A stretch of 64,000 nt of DNA from Siphonodentalium dalli (Eukaryota > Mollusca > Scaphopoda > Gadilida > Siphonodentaliidae): positions 114,165,319-114,229,318 of the forward strand of contig CP136066.1 in assembly GCA_032622095.1 (NCBI GenBank), written 5' to 3'. Below are positions 49,301-60,570 of this stretch, piece by piece. Made by a program: the position numbers and the translations under genes. The notes beneath the pieces are model-generated. The model searched no databases. It was given only the letters and a program-made list of their open reading frames with translations, and had not been told where the DNA came from. The stretch's first letter is position 1. Each line of letters begins with the position of its first letter.

Positions 49301-50021
49301 TCTGGGCGCTTCACATTATTACCCCGGTTATTTAGTGCGTATTCCACTTATAAAGGACTCTGGGCACTTCACATTATTAGCCCGGTTATTTAGTGCTCAT
49401 TCCACTTATAAAGGGCTCTGGGCCCTTCACATTATTACCCTGGTTATTTAGTGCGTATTCCACTTATAAAAGGCTCTGGGCGTTTCACATTATTACCCCG
49501 GTTATTTAGTGCGTATTCCACTTATAAAAGGCTCTGGGCGCTTCACATTATTACCCCGGTTATTTAGTGCGTATTCCACTTATAAAGGACTCTGGGCGCT
49601 TCACATTATTACCCCGGTTATTTAGTGCGTATTCCACTTATAAAGGACTCTGGGCACTTCACATTTTTACCCCGGTTATTTAGTGCGTATTCCACTTATA
49701 AAGGACTCTGGGCGCTTCACATTATTACCCCGGTTATTTAGTGCGTATTCCACTTATAAAGGGCTCTGGGCGCTTCACATTATTACCCCGGTTATTTAGT
49801 GCGTATTCCACTTATAAAAGGCTCTGGGCGTTTCACATTATTACCCCGGTTATTTAGTGCGTATTCCACTTATAAAAGGCTCTGGGCGCTTCACATTATT
49901 ACCCCGGTTATTTAGTGCGTATTCCACTTATAAAGGACTCTGGGCACTTCACATTTTTACCCCGGTTATTTAGTGCGTATTCCACTTATAAAGGACTCTG
50001 GGCGCTTCACATTATTACCCC
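46340..50021. repeat. Left arm of a ~7.1-kb palindrome
   Basis: The whole arm is repeated in reverse from 50031 to 53434. Examples: GTGTCAACGTCCGGATTGAC at 46628 and its inverse near 53130; CTCTGCAAGGGTACCTGAGT at 47022 and its inverse near 52728; TGAGATCACCACCTGCTATC at 48660 and its inverse near 51180. Differences include homopolymer lengths, single bases and indels, such as about 50 bp present only in this arm near 48050-48110. The inner end is 13 copies of a 58-bp unit. Confidence 0.92.
49262..50021. repeat. 58-bp tandem array, 13 copies (left of palindrome centre)
   Basis: Unit: TTATTTAGTGCGTATTCCAC, then TTATAAAGG.CTCTGGGCGC, then TTCACATTATTACCCCGG, period 58. Unit variants are ordered: the third unit from the outer edge reads GTGCTCATTCC and GGGCCCTTCAC. 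Confidence 0.95.
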
Positions 50022-50550
50022 TAAATAACCGGGGTAATAATGTGAAGCGCCCAGAGCCCTTTATAAGTGGAATACGCACTAAATAACCGGGGTAATAATG
50101 TGAAGCGCCCAGAGTCCTTTATAAGTGGAATACGCACTAAATAACCGGGGTAATAATGTGAAGCGCCCAGAGTCCTTTATAAGTGGAATACGCACTAAAT
50201 AACCGGGGTAATAATGTGAAGCGCCCAGAGCCCTTTATAAGTGGAATACGCACTAAATAACCGGGGTAATAATGTGAAGCGCCCAGAGTCCTTTATAAGT
50301 GGAATACGCACTAAATAACCGGGGTAATAATGTGAAGCGCCCAGAGCCCGTTATAAGTGGAATACGCACTAAATAACCAGGGTAATAATGTGAAGGGCCC
50401 AGAGCCCTTTATAAGTGGAATGAGCACTAAATAACCGGGCTAATAATGTGAAGTGCCCAGAGTCCTTTATAAGTGGAATACGCACTAAATAACCGGGGTA
50501 ATAATGTGAAGCGCCCAGAGCCCTTTATAAGTGGAATACGCTCTAAATAA
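50022..50550. repeat. 58-bp tandem array, 9 inverted copies (right of palindrome centre)
   Basis: Inverse of the left array. A 9-bp spacer TAAATAACC at 50022-50030 separates the arms. The third unit from the outer edge carries the same GGAATGAGCAC and GTGAAGGGCCC variants as on the left, so outer units are orthologous between arms and inner units were gained or lost. Confidence 0.95.
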
Positions 50551-53434
50551 GCATCATCATTATTATTATTAACCAACTATGTAATAACACAAATACATTA
50601 CCTTACCATTCATATTCTGATTAAAGGGACCAAAGGCCTTTGAAGTGGATTCATGTGAATAAGATCAATTTTTATATATAAGTCTGTAAAACAGCTATAT
50701 CACCAACAAGTTCATTTAAAATTAGATCGTTGTTGTTCTAATTTTCATTATTAATAACTCTCCAATAATGAGTTTTGCATATTGAAATCATTGTTTTGGA
50801 AGCATTACCGTTACAGTGGAATTACCAATCAATGTTCAAAGAGTCTAATAAGATACAAAAGTTTAATCAAAACTTTAATGTTTAACATTAAATATTGGTA
50901 AAGGTCAAAGTATTGAAAACTATTCTGAAAATGATATTTAGACTAAACTGTTTGAAGATACTATGCAATTAGCGATGTTTGTTGATAAATCACTAACAGT
51001 TTGTTTACATATCTATGGATTCAACATGCAAAATTTTCATTATTGGAAAACCCATACCTACAACATACCTACTTGAAATCAGCAATCTAGAACTTTATAT
51101 ACGCCTGTACTCATAATGTGGAGATCACTGGAAAGATATATGTGGGGGGTAATGGTTCCATCATTAAGTCTTTCTTTGGATAGCAGGTGGTGATCTCATG
51201 GTTAGAGTTAGGGTTAATATTTTCAAAACGGGTGAAATATATTTGAGTTATCACATTGGATAGCATGTCTCAACGGAATTGATAGACCATGTTAACATTT
51301 CTAAGCAAATCAACAAAATGACCCTCACAAAACAGGTCAGGGATATGTCATCATAAACTGGGCCATGAAAGTGGCAACGACACTGAAGCTCAACTTTGAG
51401 AGGGGATAATGTCATACATTACAGTAAATTGAGCGATAATTAATTATAAATTTATAAATGCACACCACTGACAAATCTCCAACCCCTTACCCTTTTTAAA
51501 CAAGACAACCAGACCACAGTACTAAGTTCACAAAATTTATTTTGCACATCCCTCTTTTACAACTGGTACCGGTACTTCAAGCTCAAACTTTTGAATATTT
51601 CCAATCTGACATCCCCCATAAAGTTAAAATTTGTGGCCATTTCGGTCCAACTGTTTAACCTGAAGTAGGATCATATGGACAGTTGGTTTTATAAAGATAC
51701 TGGCTGGAAAATCAAACCGAACTATGAGAACAATTCTAACCTATTTTTGGTGTTGAAAAATTTATCAAAGTAGGGGGTCAAAATTCCACCCCTCTACACT
51801 CCCCACTGCCTCAAACATTGCCCCCCCCCCCCCCACAACCCAGGCAGCTTAGAAATAATTAGGAATCTATATATTATTATACCAGTACCAAACAGCATAG
51901 ATACAGGTGGGGAGAGTTAAATCTCTTATCGCTGCCCCTATTTGAACAAATGTGGATCCCCAACTACGAGATCCATTCATCTAGTAATTTCATAGTATGG
52001 TTTATTTAAGAGTTGAAGTGAATTGATTTTCCTAAACGAGAGGCCGATCATGATCGGCAGATGTTAACCCATCCCTTAGCGATAGTAAATTACTCTGAAC
52101 AGAATCATAAATGAGAGTTTTGATGTTGAATTATAGAGTATACTGTTATGTACTATTATAGACGTACATAACACAAATTATTGGAATTTATGGGTCACTC
52201 GCATTTATATAAGAGAATGCACTGGAACAGGATCTGTAATGCTGCACCACCACAGCCTTGGGTTAAATGTGAAAAGGTGACCTGGACATAGAATACTTGG
52301 TCAATAGATTCCAATTTAAGTTTACAATGATAATGTATCAAATTCTACCAACAACAGCCATCAAGGTAAACACCTCACTGCAGACCCATCAGTATCAATT
52401 ATACAGCAGAGCTGTCAACAAATCACAGACATTGTTTATGTTAAAAGGCTGGCATCTATGAAACCAATAACATTTATAATGACCTCAGACCATCTGTAGA
52501 GTGATGTTCTAGTCTACTGTTAACAGCATGTGATGTGTATTATTGAAACTTTTTTTTTAAATTAGATACCATAGCTTTCTTTATCTGCACATTGGCATAA
52601 GAGACAATAGCTAAGTTGTCCAAAGGCATGGGATGCAATTGGTGAATTGGGTTTAATGTCGCTCCAAACAAATTTACCAGTACATAACACAAGATTTTGG
52701 ACCGATTTAAACCACATTTGGTGTGGTGACTCAGGTACCCTTGCAGAGTTATAATAGTGTTAGTTTTTCAAATTTTGTTAACTTTAAAATTTTTTTTTTT
52801 TTTTAATTATTTTAAAAAAAAAAATTATTATATTTTTGGTTTTATTTATTTATTTTGTTTGTTTGTTTTTTTTTGTTAAAATGAGCAAGGAATTCAATCT
52901 AAATTGTTTTTTTTTTTTTTTTTTTAGAGTGAATATTTTTTTGTAAAAGGGCCATAACTCAGTTAAAATAGTCAGATCAAACCCATATTCGAACTCGATC
53001 TGTATTTTGTGCTGAGAAATTCATATACAAAATTTGGTTCCGATCAGATAGAAAATGTTTGAGTTATTGCACCATGCGTAAAGTGTCTACAGACAGACAG
53101 ACGTCGGACGGACGGACTAACGACGAGTGGTCAATCCGGACGTTGACACTATGTTTACCATACCATAGTATGGTATGGGTAAACATAAAAATTACCCCAT
53201 TTGAACAGATATGAACCCCGGTCACCCAAGGACCCTCCATACCAAAATATAAGCTAAATAGACCCAATGGTTCTTGAGAAGAAATTGTTTTAAGAATTAC
53301 TATGGAGGGAAAGAGTTATATATGGAATGTTTCCGTAATTTCATTAAAGATAAAAGTTTCATATGTCTGCAGATGTTATAATGGTGTCACTTTTTCAATT
53401 TTTATAACATGTTTAAAAAAAATAAAAAAATATT
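50031..53434. repeat. Right arm of the ~7.1-kb palindrome
   Basis: Inverse of the left arm with a few percent divergence by eye. It holds about 40 bp not in the left arm near 51026-51070 (AAAATTTTCATTATTGG and following). It ends at TATTAACCCTTTGAACCC, where homology to the DNA left of 46340 stops. Neither arm contains a recognised gene; both hold dispersed repeats, including a family B tail. Confidence 0.92.
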
Positions 53435-53786
53435 AACCCTTTGAACCCTGACGCCCCACAGTGATCGACACCCTGACCCGGTGTAACAGGATATCTCCCC
53501 CCCCTGGATATTTCCCCCCCCCCCCCACCCTGGATATCTTCCCCCCCATGTACGACTAAAAAATAATTTCACTCCTTTGATATCGTTTGGTTCTGAAATG
53601 GCCAGAACAATATTTTTTGAGATTAAAAAAAAAAAAAAGTGACAAAATTATTGTTTTCACGAATTTGATTGTCTTCTTTTTTTTTCTTTCAAATGTCCAC
53701 CCAGCACCTACATGACAAAAAAATAATCTTATGGTTTTATCGCTCGTTTTGCTTTATATAGTCAAGAAACAGCGAGAAATTAACTT
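53435..53786. other. C-rich spacer starting with a TTAACCCTTTGAACCC motif
   Basis: TTAACCCTTTGAACCCTGAC resembles the left end of a TTAA-type element, followed by repeated CCTGGATAT.T(C)n tracts. No matching right end was found before the 58-bp array restarts at 53787, so the element may be truncated. Confidence 0.45.
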
Positions 53787-54108
53787 CTGGGCGCTTCACA
53801 TTATTACCCCGGTTATTTAGTGCGTATTCCACTTATAAAGGGCTCTGGGCGCTTCACATTATTACCCCGGTTATTTAGTGCGTATTCCACTTATAACGGG
53901 CTCTGGGCGCTTCACATTATTATCCCGGTTATTTAGTGCGTATTCCACTTATAAAGGGCTCTGGGCGCTTCACATTATTACCCCGGTTATTTAGTGCGTA
54001 TTCCACTTATAAAGGGCTCTGGGTGCTTCACATTATTACCCCGGTTATTTAGTGCGTATTCCACTTATAAAGGGCTCTGGGCGCTTCACATTATTACCCC
54101 GGTTGTTG
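53787..54108. repeat. 58-bp tandem array, about 5.5 copies
   Basis: The same 58-bp unit as in the palindrome centre, in the orientation of the left array, starting in mid-unit (CTGGGCGCTTCACATTATTA) and ending ACCCCGGTTGTTGAG. Confidence 0.93.
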
Positions 54109-54409
54109 AGCAATAATACTGAGCCAAATTCCTGCTGATATTTTATAGGTGCTTCGCCAGAGCAGCTTATGCTATTAAACCCAACAAGCCAGGTCCCTAT
54201 TTCCCGTATTGGTGGGATGAAGGGAACACAGTATGAGTGGCATTGCTCAAGGGTCACAAATTGGTGCAATGTGGTTATATATCATTGGGATGAAATATAT
54301 TGCTTATATAAAGAATCTTTTAAAATATAATCTCCACTTTCTGATTAAGTACACTGTATGAACACAATGTCACCATGTCATATAAATCACTAAATCTTTT
54401 ATATAATAC
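54109..54409. other. No recognised gene
   Basis: The - strand ORF at 54045-54269 partly overlaps the array and is unsupported. Confidence 0.4.
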
Positions 54410-54985
54410 TAGCCGATGAGCCCAACGTTGTCCGGGCTATTCAAAAAGTCGATAGCTCCACCCGTTTCCGATATATGGTCTGCGCATGCGCGAAGCTGGC
54501 GTCGCACGGGCTCGGCGACCCGATAAAATTCGTATCCGGGGCAAGATACATTCACATACCAAATTTGAAGTCGATAGCTCCACCTGTTTCCGAGATCTCG
54601 TCTGCGCATGCGCGAAGCTGGCGTCGCACGGGCTCGGCGACCCGATAAAATTTGTATCCGGGGCAAGATACATTCACATAGCAAATTTCAAGTCGATAGC
54701 TCCACCCGTTTCCGAGATCTCGTCTGCGCTGGCGTCGCATGGGCTCGGCGACCCGATAAAATTCGTATCCGGGGCAAGATACATTCACATAGCAAATTTC
54801 AAGTCGATAGCTCCACCCGTTTCCGAGATCTCGTCTGCGAAGCACGGGCTCGCCAATACGACAACGTCCACCGCCTGGTCAAACTACACACACGTACCAA
54901 GTTTCGTCCTGATCGGTCGAGAATCGTAGATTTGTATAAATAACAAACAAACAAACAGACAAACAGACAGACAAACAGACAGAGG
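54410..54985. repeat. Dispersed repeat with 3-4 tandem ~120-bp units and ACAAACAGAC tail
   Basis: It starts CTAGCCGATGAGCCCAACG and repeats 'AAGTCGATAGCTCCACCCGT ... TCTGCGCATGCGCGAAGCTG ... GATAAAATTCGTATCCGGGG' about four times, ending with TCGTCCTGATCGGTCGAGAA and a CAAACAGACAAACAGACAGA tail. All long ORFs here, on both strands, come from the repeat. Confidence 0.85.
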
Positions 54986-55510
54986 TCTTCAAAATATATA
55001 TGAGATTTAATAAATGTAATCATATCAGAAAATGAAGATTATTCCCCGTTCTAATCAAATCTTAGTGAAAAATATGAAACTGCTAAGTTTATGGAGTTAT
55101 AATTACACCCACTTCATTCTCTATAGTAAATTCCCGTTTCAAAGCTATGTAATTATATCGGATAATTACATTGGGTCTTCTTTTTTATCAGTGCATCGAA
55201 AACGACCCAAAAGTATTAGCGCCCAATGATATTTGTAGTCCGTTGCATAGTAACCCGCTTCGCAGCACACAATATTTTTTATTCACGAATGGCATGAAAG
55301 CCGACAAAACAATAGTAAATCAATATCAAATTAAATACAATGTCCCAATGAATTAAACATTTCCAAGCTGTTTACAAAGAATAAATGTTGTCGTATTTGC
55401 AATGTTTTATAACGAAATGCATGACTAAACTTGCACAACTTTTTTGTTTTCGTTTCATTTATTTACAAATTACATTTTCCCACCAGGCACCACTTGGCAT
55501 TTTGTAAGAC
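54986..55510. other. No recognised gene
   Basis: Short overlapping + strand ORFs at 55032-55356 have no recognisable motif. Confidence 0.4.
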
Positions 55511-55650
55511 CACAGGAGCTTGGAACTTGATCAATAATTGCCTTAATTAGCCTAATTGGCAATTTTTTGGCCATACGGTTGGGCCAAAAAAAAATTGCTA
55601 ATTAGCCTAATTATTAAAGGCAGTTATTGATAAAGTTCCAAGCTCCTGTG
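55511..55650. mobile_element. 140-bp palindromic MITE with GTAAGAC target duplication
   Basis: Ends CACAGGAGCTTGGAACTTGA and its near inverse enclose TTAATTAGCCTAATTGGCAA and its partner. GTAAGAC flanks it at 55504-55510 and 55651-55657. The terminal CACAGG matches the MITE at 41219. Confidence 0.88.
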
Positions 55651-55734
55651 GTAAGACCATCAATTAGTGGTACGGTATATACATTATATATTCTGCCATT
55701 TCTGGGAAATTTTTAATTACTGTTTACAAACGTC

Positions 55735-56545
55735 CCCAAACATTGTACCCAGTCCCCGTGAGAAAACCGCAACATATTTTTTCCCTTCGTCTCAGTGTAA
55801 CGATATGTTACAAACCGTTCCTTGATTTCTGAGATTCCACAGAGACCACCCCTACAAACTGCAGCATGTTTCTTCACCTCCTTTCATTGTAGCGATATGT
55901 TGCATAGTGTTACGAGGCATTACCAACTTACCGGTACATGTTACAAATGATATTAAGTCCCCAAAAGAAAATCGCAGCATATTTTTTAAACTCATCTCAA
56001 TGCAGCGATATGTTACAAAGTGTTACGAAGCGTTATGTGATTTCAGAGACCGCTCGTAGACAGGTGTTACAAATGATATAACTTGAAGTCCCTGTGAGTA
56101 AACTGCAGTATATTTTTCAACTCGTCTCAGTGTAGCGATAAATTATGTTACAAAGTGTAGCGATAAATTATGTTACAAAATGTTACAAAGCATTAAGTTA
56201 TGTGATTTCTGAGATCCACTCGTTGGTGGGTGTTACAAATGATATAACGTCCCTGTGAGATATTTCTTCAACTCGTCTCAGTGTAGTGATTTGTTAAAAA
56301 GTGTTACGAAGGTTTACCAGATTCCACAGATCGATGTACCGCTCGTAGACGGATGTTCAAATTATTGTTCCATACAAATGCTAGGCTACAAAGTCCCCGT
56401 GAGAAAACAGAAGAATTATTTTCTTCACCCCATCGCAGCGTAGCAACATGTTTATTGTTAGACTGCAAACAAATTAATTAACATGTTACAGCACATTTTG
56501 TGATTTCTGAGATGCCACAGAAACTGTTCATAGTCATATCTTCAT
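55735..56545. repeat. Degenerate tandem repeat, about six ~120-bp units
   Basis: Recurring phrases in order: CAACTCGTCTCAGTGTAGCG, ATATGTTACAAAGTGTTACG, ATTTCTGAGAT.CCAC, GGTGTTACAAATGATATAA, then GTCCCCGTGAGAAAAC.GCA. Units drift strongly and carry small internal duplications near 56130-56180. Confidence 0.8.
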
Positions 56546-57128
56546 TCTCTGGACAGAAGTGTTTTAATAATCACTTAAAATTTTACCAAATTTATTTGTT
56601 TTTGAAAAATAAATCATATTAAAATTCCTTAAATACCATGAGAGTTTAATTCTTCTAAAAAAATTGTTTCTGGGTAAAACCACAATGACACAAAATGACA
56701 AATGATTGTGCGAAAAATCGAAATAGAAAAATACTTGGCTCAATGCCGACAGATAGGAGAATTCCTGTAAGAAAATGTTTATTAAACTTATTGATTATCG
56801 CCTGTTCGTGAATCCCAGTTGACATGGAGACTAACTATGTTTCCTCTTCCAAAATTCTGCAAATAATGTTTAATTTTCATCCAAAGTTTATTAATTTTGG
56901 TCAATGTTTTGTTTCGTCCTTGACATACACTTTGGGAAAAACCCGCTCGATCTGCAGATGGATCGATATTATTCGGACGGGAATGGGGCTCAAGTCGTCA
57001 CAGATCCTATTCGGACTGTGAGTCTGTTTCGGTCCGTTATTTGAGAACATATAGTTCCTTGTTTCAACCGTCTTTTAAGGGCGAAAATGTTTTTAAAATC
57101 AATATTTAACAATCAATGGCATAATTAT
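56546..57128. other. No recognised gene
   Basis: The ORF at 56824-57021 shows no conserved feature. Confidence 0.4.
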
Positions 57129-57281
57129 AAGGAATAATCTCAGTTTCCTAATGTAATTACACAGTCTAAAGGCATATGCTGAATCACAAACTCTTATAAA
57201 TCGCGGAGCGATTTATAGGTTTGTGATTCGGCATATGCCTTTAGACTGTGTAATTACATTAGGAAACCGAGATTATTCCTT
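57129..57281. repeat. Near-perfect 153-bp palindrome
   Basis: Arms of about 75 bp (left AAGGAATAATCTCAGTTTCC to TATAAATCGC, right the inverse) with a 3-base loop at 57205-57207. Probably a fold-back MITE. Confidence 0.88.
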
Positions 57282-57371
57282 AAACATGTATCATTCCCTG
57301 ACCCTAACCAAAATTTCCCCCCCCCTGACCCTACCCAAAATGTCAAGAATGGGTCGGTAGATAGGTATAGG

Positions 57372-57466
57372 ATATTCCCGAGCTGTCGGGCATTCGGAGA
57401 AATAATTCACCGAGGCGAAGCCGAGGTGATTATTTGGACGAATGGCCGACAGCGAGGGGAATATCT
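57372..57466. repeat. Imperfect palindrome with GCCTCGGTGAATTATTT core
   Basis: ATATTCCCGAGCTGTCGGGC pairs imperfectly with GCCGACAGCGAGGGGAATAT around a CACCGAGGCGAAGCCGAGGTG centre. Confidence 0.75.
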
Positions 57467-57731
57467 GGCTTAATCCTCAGTATTTAAAGAATAACAAGAC
57501 GAAATTTAATTTTGCCTGTAGTATTACTTTGAAATTTGTCAATGACATTACAATGTATGATATATTCAACTAAAAGTCAATAAAAGTTTTAACAAAAAAT
57601 GTGAACATGACCATTAAACAATTTCCGAATCTGTCAGACAAATAAAGATGTGTACGCAAATTCAGTTGCCACTTTAAATAGTGATCTGGAGATTTGGAAT
57701 TAAAATTGTCATTAAAAATTTGTCAATCGCC

Positions 57732-57732
<1 letters not shown>

Positions 57733-57770
<38 letters not shown>
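57733..57770. repeat. Poly(C) tract of 38 bases
   Basis: An unbroken C run. The 68-codon ORF across it is poly-proline from the run and not a gene. The true length is uncertain in any assembly. Confidence 0.9.
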
Positions 57771-57771
<1 letters not shown>

Positions 57772-59334
57772 CCCCATGAAATATGGCCAATCCTGCTATA
57801 TATCCTACTTAGCTGTGCATTTATAAACCAATATGACCACAATAGTTTTGACTCACATTATGTTATATCTCAGATAACACATGGGCGGAAGTCTAATTGA
57901 CACCAGTGCATATGTGCATGGACACCTTCCAGTTACAACAAACATTTAATTTGCTTGGCCTGATACTGCTCGTCCTCGCTGCATTGTCACAAATCAAAAT
58001 TCTCGCATTGAGTTGGTATGCACTGAGCCGCGTTGACAATCCAGTTATGATGAGTGGTTATCGGGATATCAGTTATAGGTAGCCCCAAACATGATATTGC
58101 CTTTGTCGCCGATTAGCTTACCACACGCTTTAATCTAATTAATTAACACGTCGTTCTCGGGCCCATTTGTAAATTGAATGTGAGAAGAGTGAATTTTGTC
58201 AGTAAAACGTGACGTGAACAAACTCCGCATTCGAACAGGGAATGAAGTAATTTTCTAAACTTTCTGTGTCGACGTTATCTAAATGGATATTACATAGTTA
58301 TATGTTATCAGCATGGCGTTCATTTTATAAGCGAAATAAACATCACAAGCACTCGGAGGTAAATGACAATCCAGCCGATGATCAAACTGATGTTTTCCGT
58401 TAATATTGGAATAAAAAAATCTTTCGATGAGTCGTTTTCGTATTGTACTGTTTATCTGATTTATTTCCATGAATTCGAAGTTGGATTTACAAGGAGTTCT
58501 TGACCAACGTAAGTTATCGAATGAGGTTTATTTACTATAAATATATAGTAGTCGTTACCCGTATAAAACGATCTTCAATTTCAGCATTTTGACATCAAAT
58601 TCTTAACATTTTATTAAAATCCATGTAATCAACGTAACTAATCCACTTAAGTTATAGTGTGGTGTACCCGACATTACGAACTGATTTGGATTATCAACAT
58701 TTAAATATTTAGCATTTACCAGAAAATTATATCGTGCGAGTGATTCCGTGTTATAAGAAGGCTCCACCTTCGTAAGTTTTTCATTATTAGAACAAGTCTC
58801 AAATACAATGCAAATGTGTCGTTAAAGATACGGGCGGCGTTGTAGGTGGGTATGCTGTTAAAATATTCCCATCCGTCAAAAACCGCCATAAATAGTGAAA
58901 TATAGACAGACTTTGTTCTTATAGCAATCAGAAATATGACATAAGCAGTATGTTATTGTCGATTTCTTCCCCTTTGGCATGTAAACAAAAGCAAAACATG
59001 TTACGTTTTCTGGCTTTTGTTTAGATCCGGATATGGTAAACATAAAGAGCGTTATTTATTACTGTTTTTCTGATATGGAAATAATGAAGAGCGTTTATAT
59101 CATTGTGTATGAATAACCAATCGAATTGCTCTGTGTTATGTAAGCAGAGCACAACTTGTGTGTGTTTACGTACACCATCGTACGAAAATATAGTCGAATT
59201 TCAACAACTAATACAACCAGTATTAAACATATTTCGCAATAAATATGTTTTGAATGTTTGATACGCATAATGGGTTTTCGTGGATATGTTCAGATTATCG
59301 CAACACCGCGAAAAAGACAAATAAAAAATATTTA
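57772..59334. other. Intergenic, no recognised gene
   Basis: Short ORFs at 57897-58082 and 58279-58470 (-) have no recognisable features. Confidence 0.4.
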
Positions 59335-59515
59335 ATGGTAGTATTTGTTATCAGCATCAGTTTGCCCTAACATCATCAGAGAAATTCAGTAGGACCCAAC
59401 CGCATCATAGCAGATTAGCAGGACCACTTGACCGGGGTGGAATAAATTTTGTCTAGTCCGAATTGTCTAATTCCGAAATTACTAATTTCACATTCCGGTT
59501 TGTAACTGTTTTCTT
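59335..59515 (+). repeat. Dispersed repeat H, copy 1
   Basis: CATCAGTTTGCCCTAACATC, then GACCCAACCGCATCATAGCA and TAGTCCGAATTGTCTAA, repeated in the same orientation at 60195. Confidence 0.8.
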
Positions 59516-59564
59516 TATGTTCTGGCGGAATCGACGATTATAAAATAATTTACCCCCCCCCCCC

Positions 59565-59722
59565 CCAAATAAGTGAATTCTTTAACTATTTCTAGGCTAC
59601 AGCCTCCATACTTGAATGTGGGGAGATTTTTCGACCATTTCTTCGTGAAAATCATTATTATTTTTTTTTGTATTGACTTGAAGCTTCCAAGCTTCTGCAT
59701 AATCGACAAAGGCGAGGAGAGC
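59565..59722 (-). pseudogene. LINE reverse transcriptase fragment
   Basis: Two overlapping - strand frames read FVDYAEAWKLQVNTKK and, after a one-base shift, IIMIFTKKW..LPTFKYGGCSLEIVKEFTYLG. This is the classic RT segment 'W.L.VN..KTKIMIF ... F.Y....LEIV..F.YLG' just after the catalytic motif. The fragment ends where a 14-base C run (59553-59566, G run on this strand) replaces the codons after YLG. No RT core motif is present, so it is a relic. Confidence 0.85.
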
Positions 59723-59745
59723 CACAGTGATATACCGGCTTTGTG

Positions 59746-60194
59746 TGCTCTGAAAATAAATGTTAATATAACATATATTTTTCAGCTGTTTTAAATATTT
59801 CGCACACAAGTGAGAGAAAAACGCTCTTTATTCATACCACACCAGGAATGTATTAACAAGGAACGCTCTTTGTTGTTCAATGCCAAAGAAGTTGGGGAAC
59901 CGAACTTTCTCGATTCAATCTCTTGAACTAGGCTATGTGCGGCATACAGAGGCCTTATACGAATATAACAAACGCGAGCATAATTTAGACCTTCAAACCA
60001 CTTATTCCCATAATCACACTGGTAACTTAAATAATAAATCTAATAAATATATTGTTTGTTCGCAACCAAATTACGACACTGACTTAGCATATGTGGCGTT
60101 GAGCAATGCATTTGCTATGCATATTGTCCAAACTCACACAAGAGCAGACTTCAATTTTAGCTTGTACATTGTTTTAATTCGTTGTGGAACTCAC
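59746..60194. other. No recognised gene; orphan 109-codon ORF
   Basis: The ORF at 59880-60209 (+) has no recognisable domain and runs into repeat H, which argues against a real gene. Confidence 0.35.
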
Positions 60195-60570
60195 GGTACT
60201 ATTTGTTAACAGCCTCAGTTTGCCCTACCATCATCAGAGCAATTCAGCAGGACCCAACCGCATCATAGCAGATAGGATAGGATAGGATAATTTTATTTAT
60301 AATACACATATTAATAGTACAATAAATTAACACATAACTAGATCATAATTCAGTATATTGCTGGACCACTTGACCAGGGGTGATATATATTTTTCTAGTC
60401 CGAATTGTCTAACATTGATGTAAAATTGTTGTTATTACATTAAACAAATTCCACCCACCGTCTTTCTTAGTATCCCTATGATCATTATAATCACCTAAGA
60501 CTGTTCAGTTTCTTATTTGATTGATTGATTGGTCACACCAATTTTACATTCCGGTGTGTCAGCAAGTGGA
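60195..60570 (+). repeat. Dispersed repeat H, copy 2, interrupted
   Basis: Matches copy 1 but is split after CATCATAGCAGAT by about 90 bp of GATAGGATAGGATAGGATAA-type sequence (60274-60362). A similar inverted text sits at 8207-8265. A second block of unrelated sequence separates TAGTCCGAATTGTCTAA from the CATTCCGGTGTGT end. Confidence 0.7.

Noticed and set aside
46340-53434. Palindrome as a simple fold-back sequencing-read artefact
   Set aside because: The arms differ by private indels of 9 to about 50 bp and by single bases, and the palindrome has defined ends. A haplotype join in the assembly remains possible and is listed as the main test.
54409-55023. Several overlapping ORFs on both strands
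   Set aside because: All fall in tandem repeat units and the CAAACAGA tail; composition follows the repeat.
57694-57900. Proline-rich protein
   Set aside because: The proline stretch is a 38-base C run with unreliable length.
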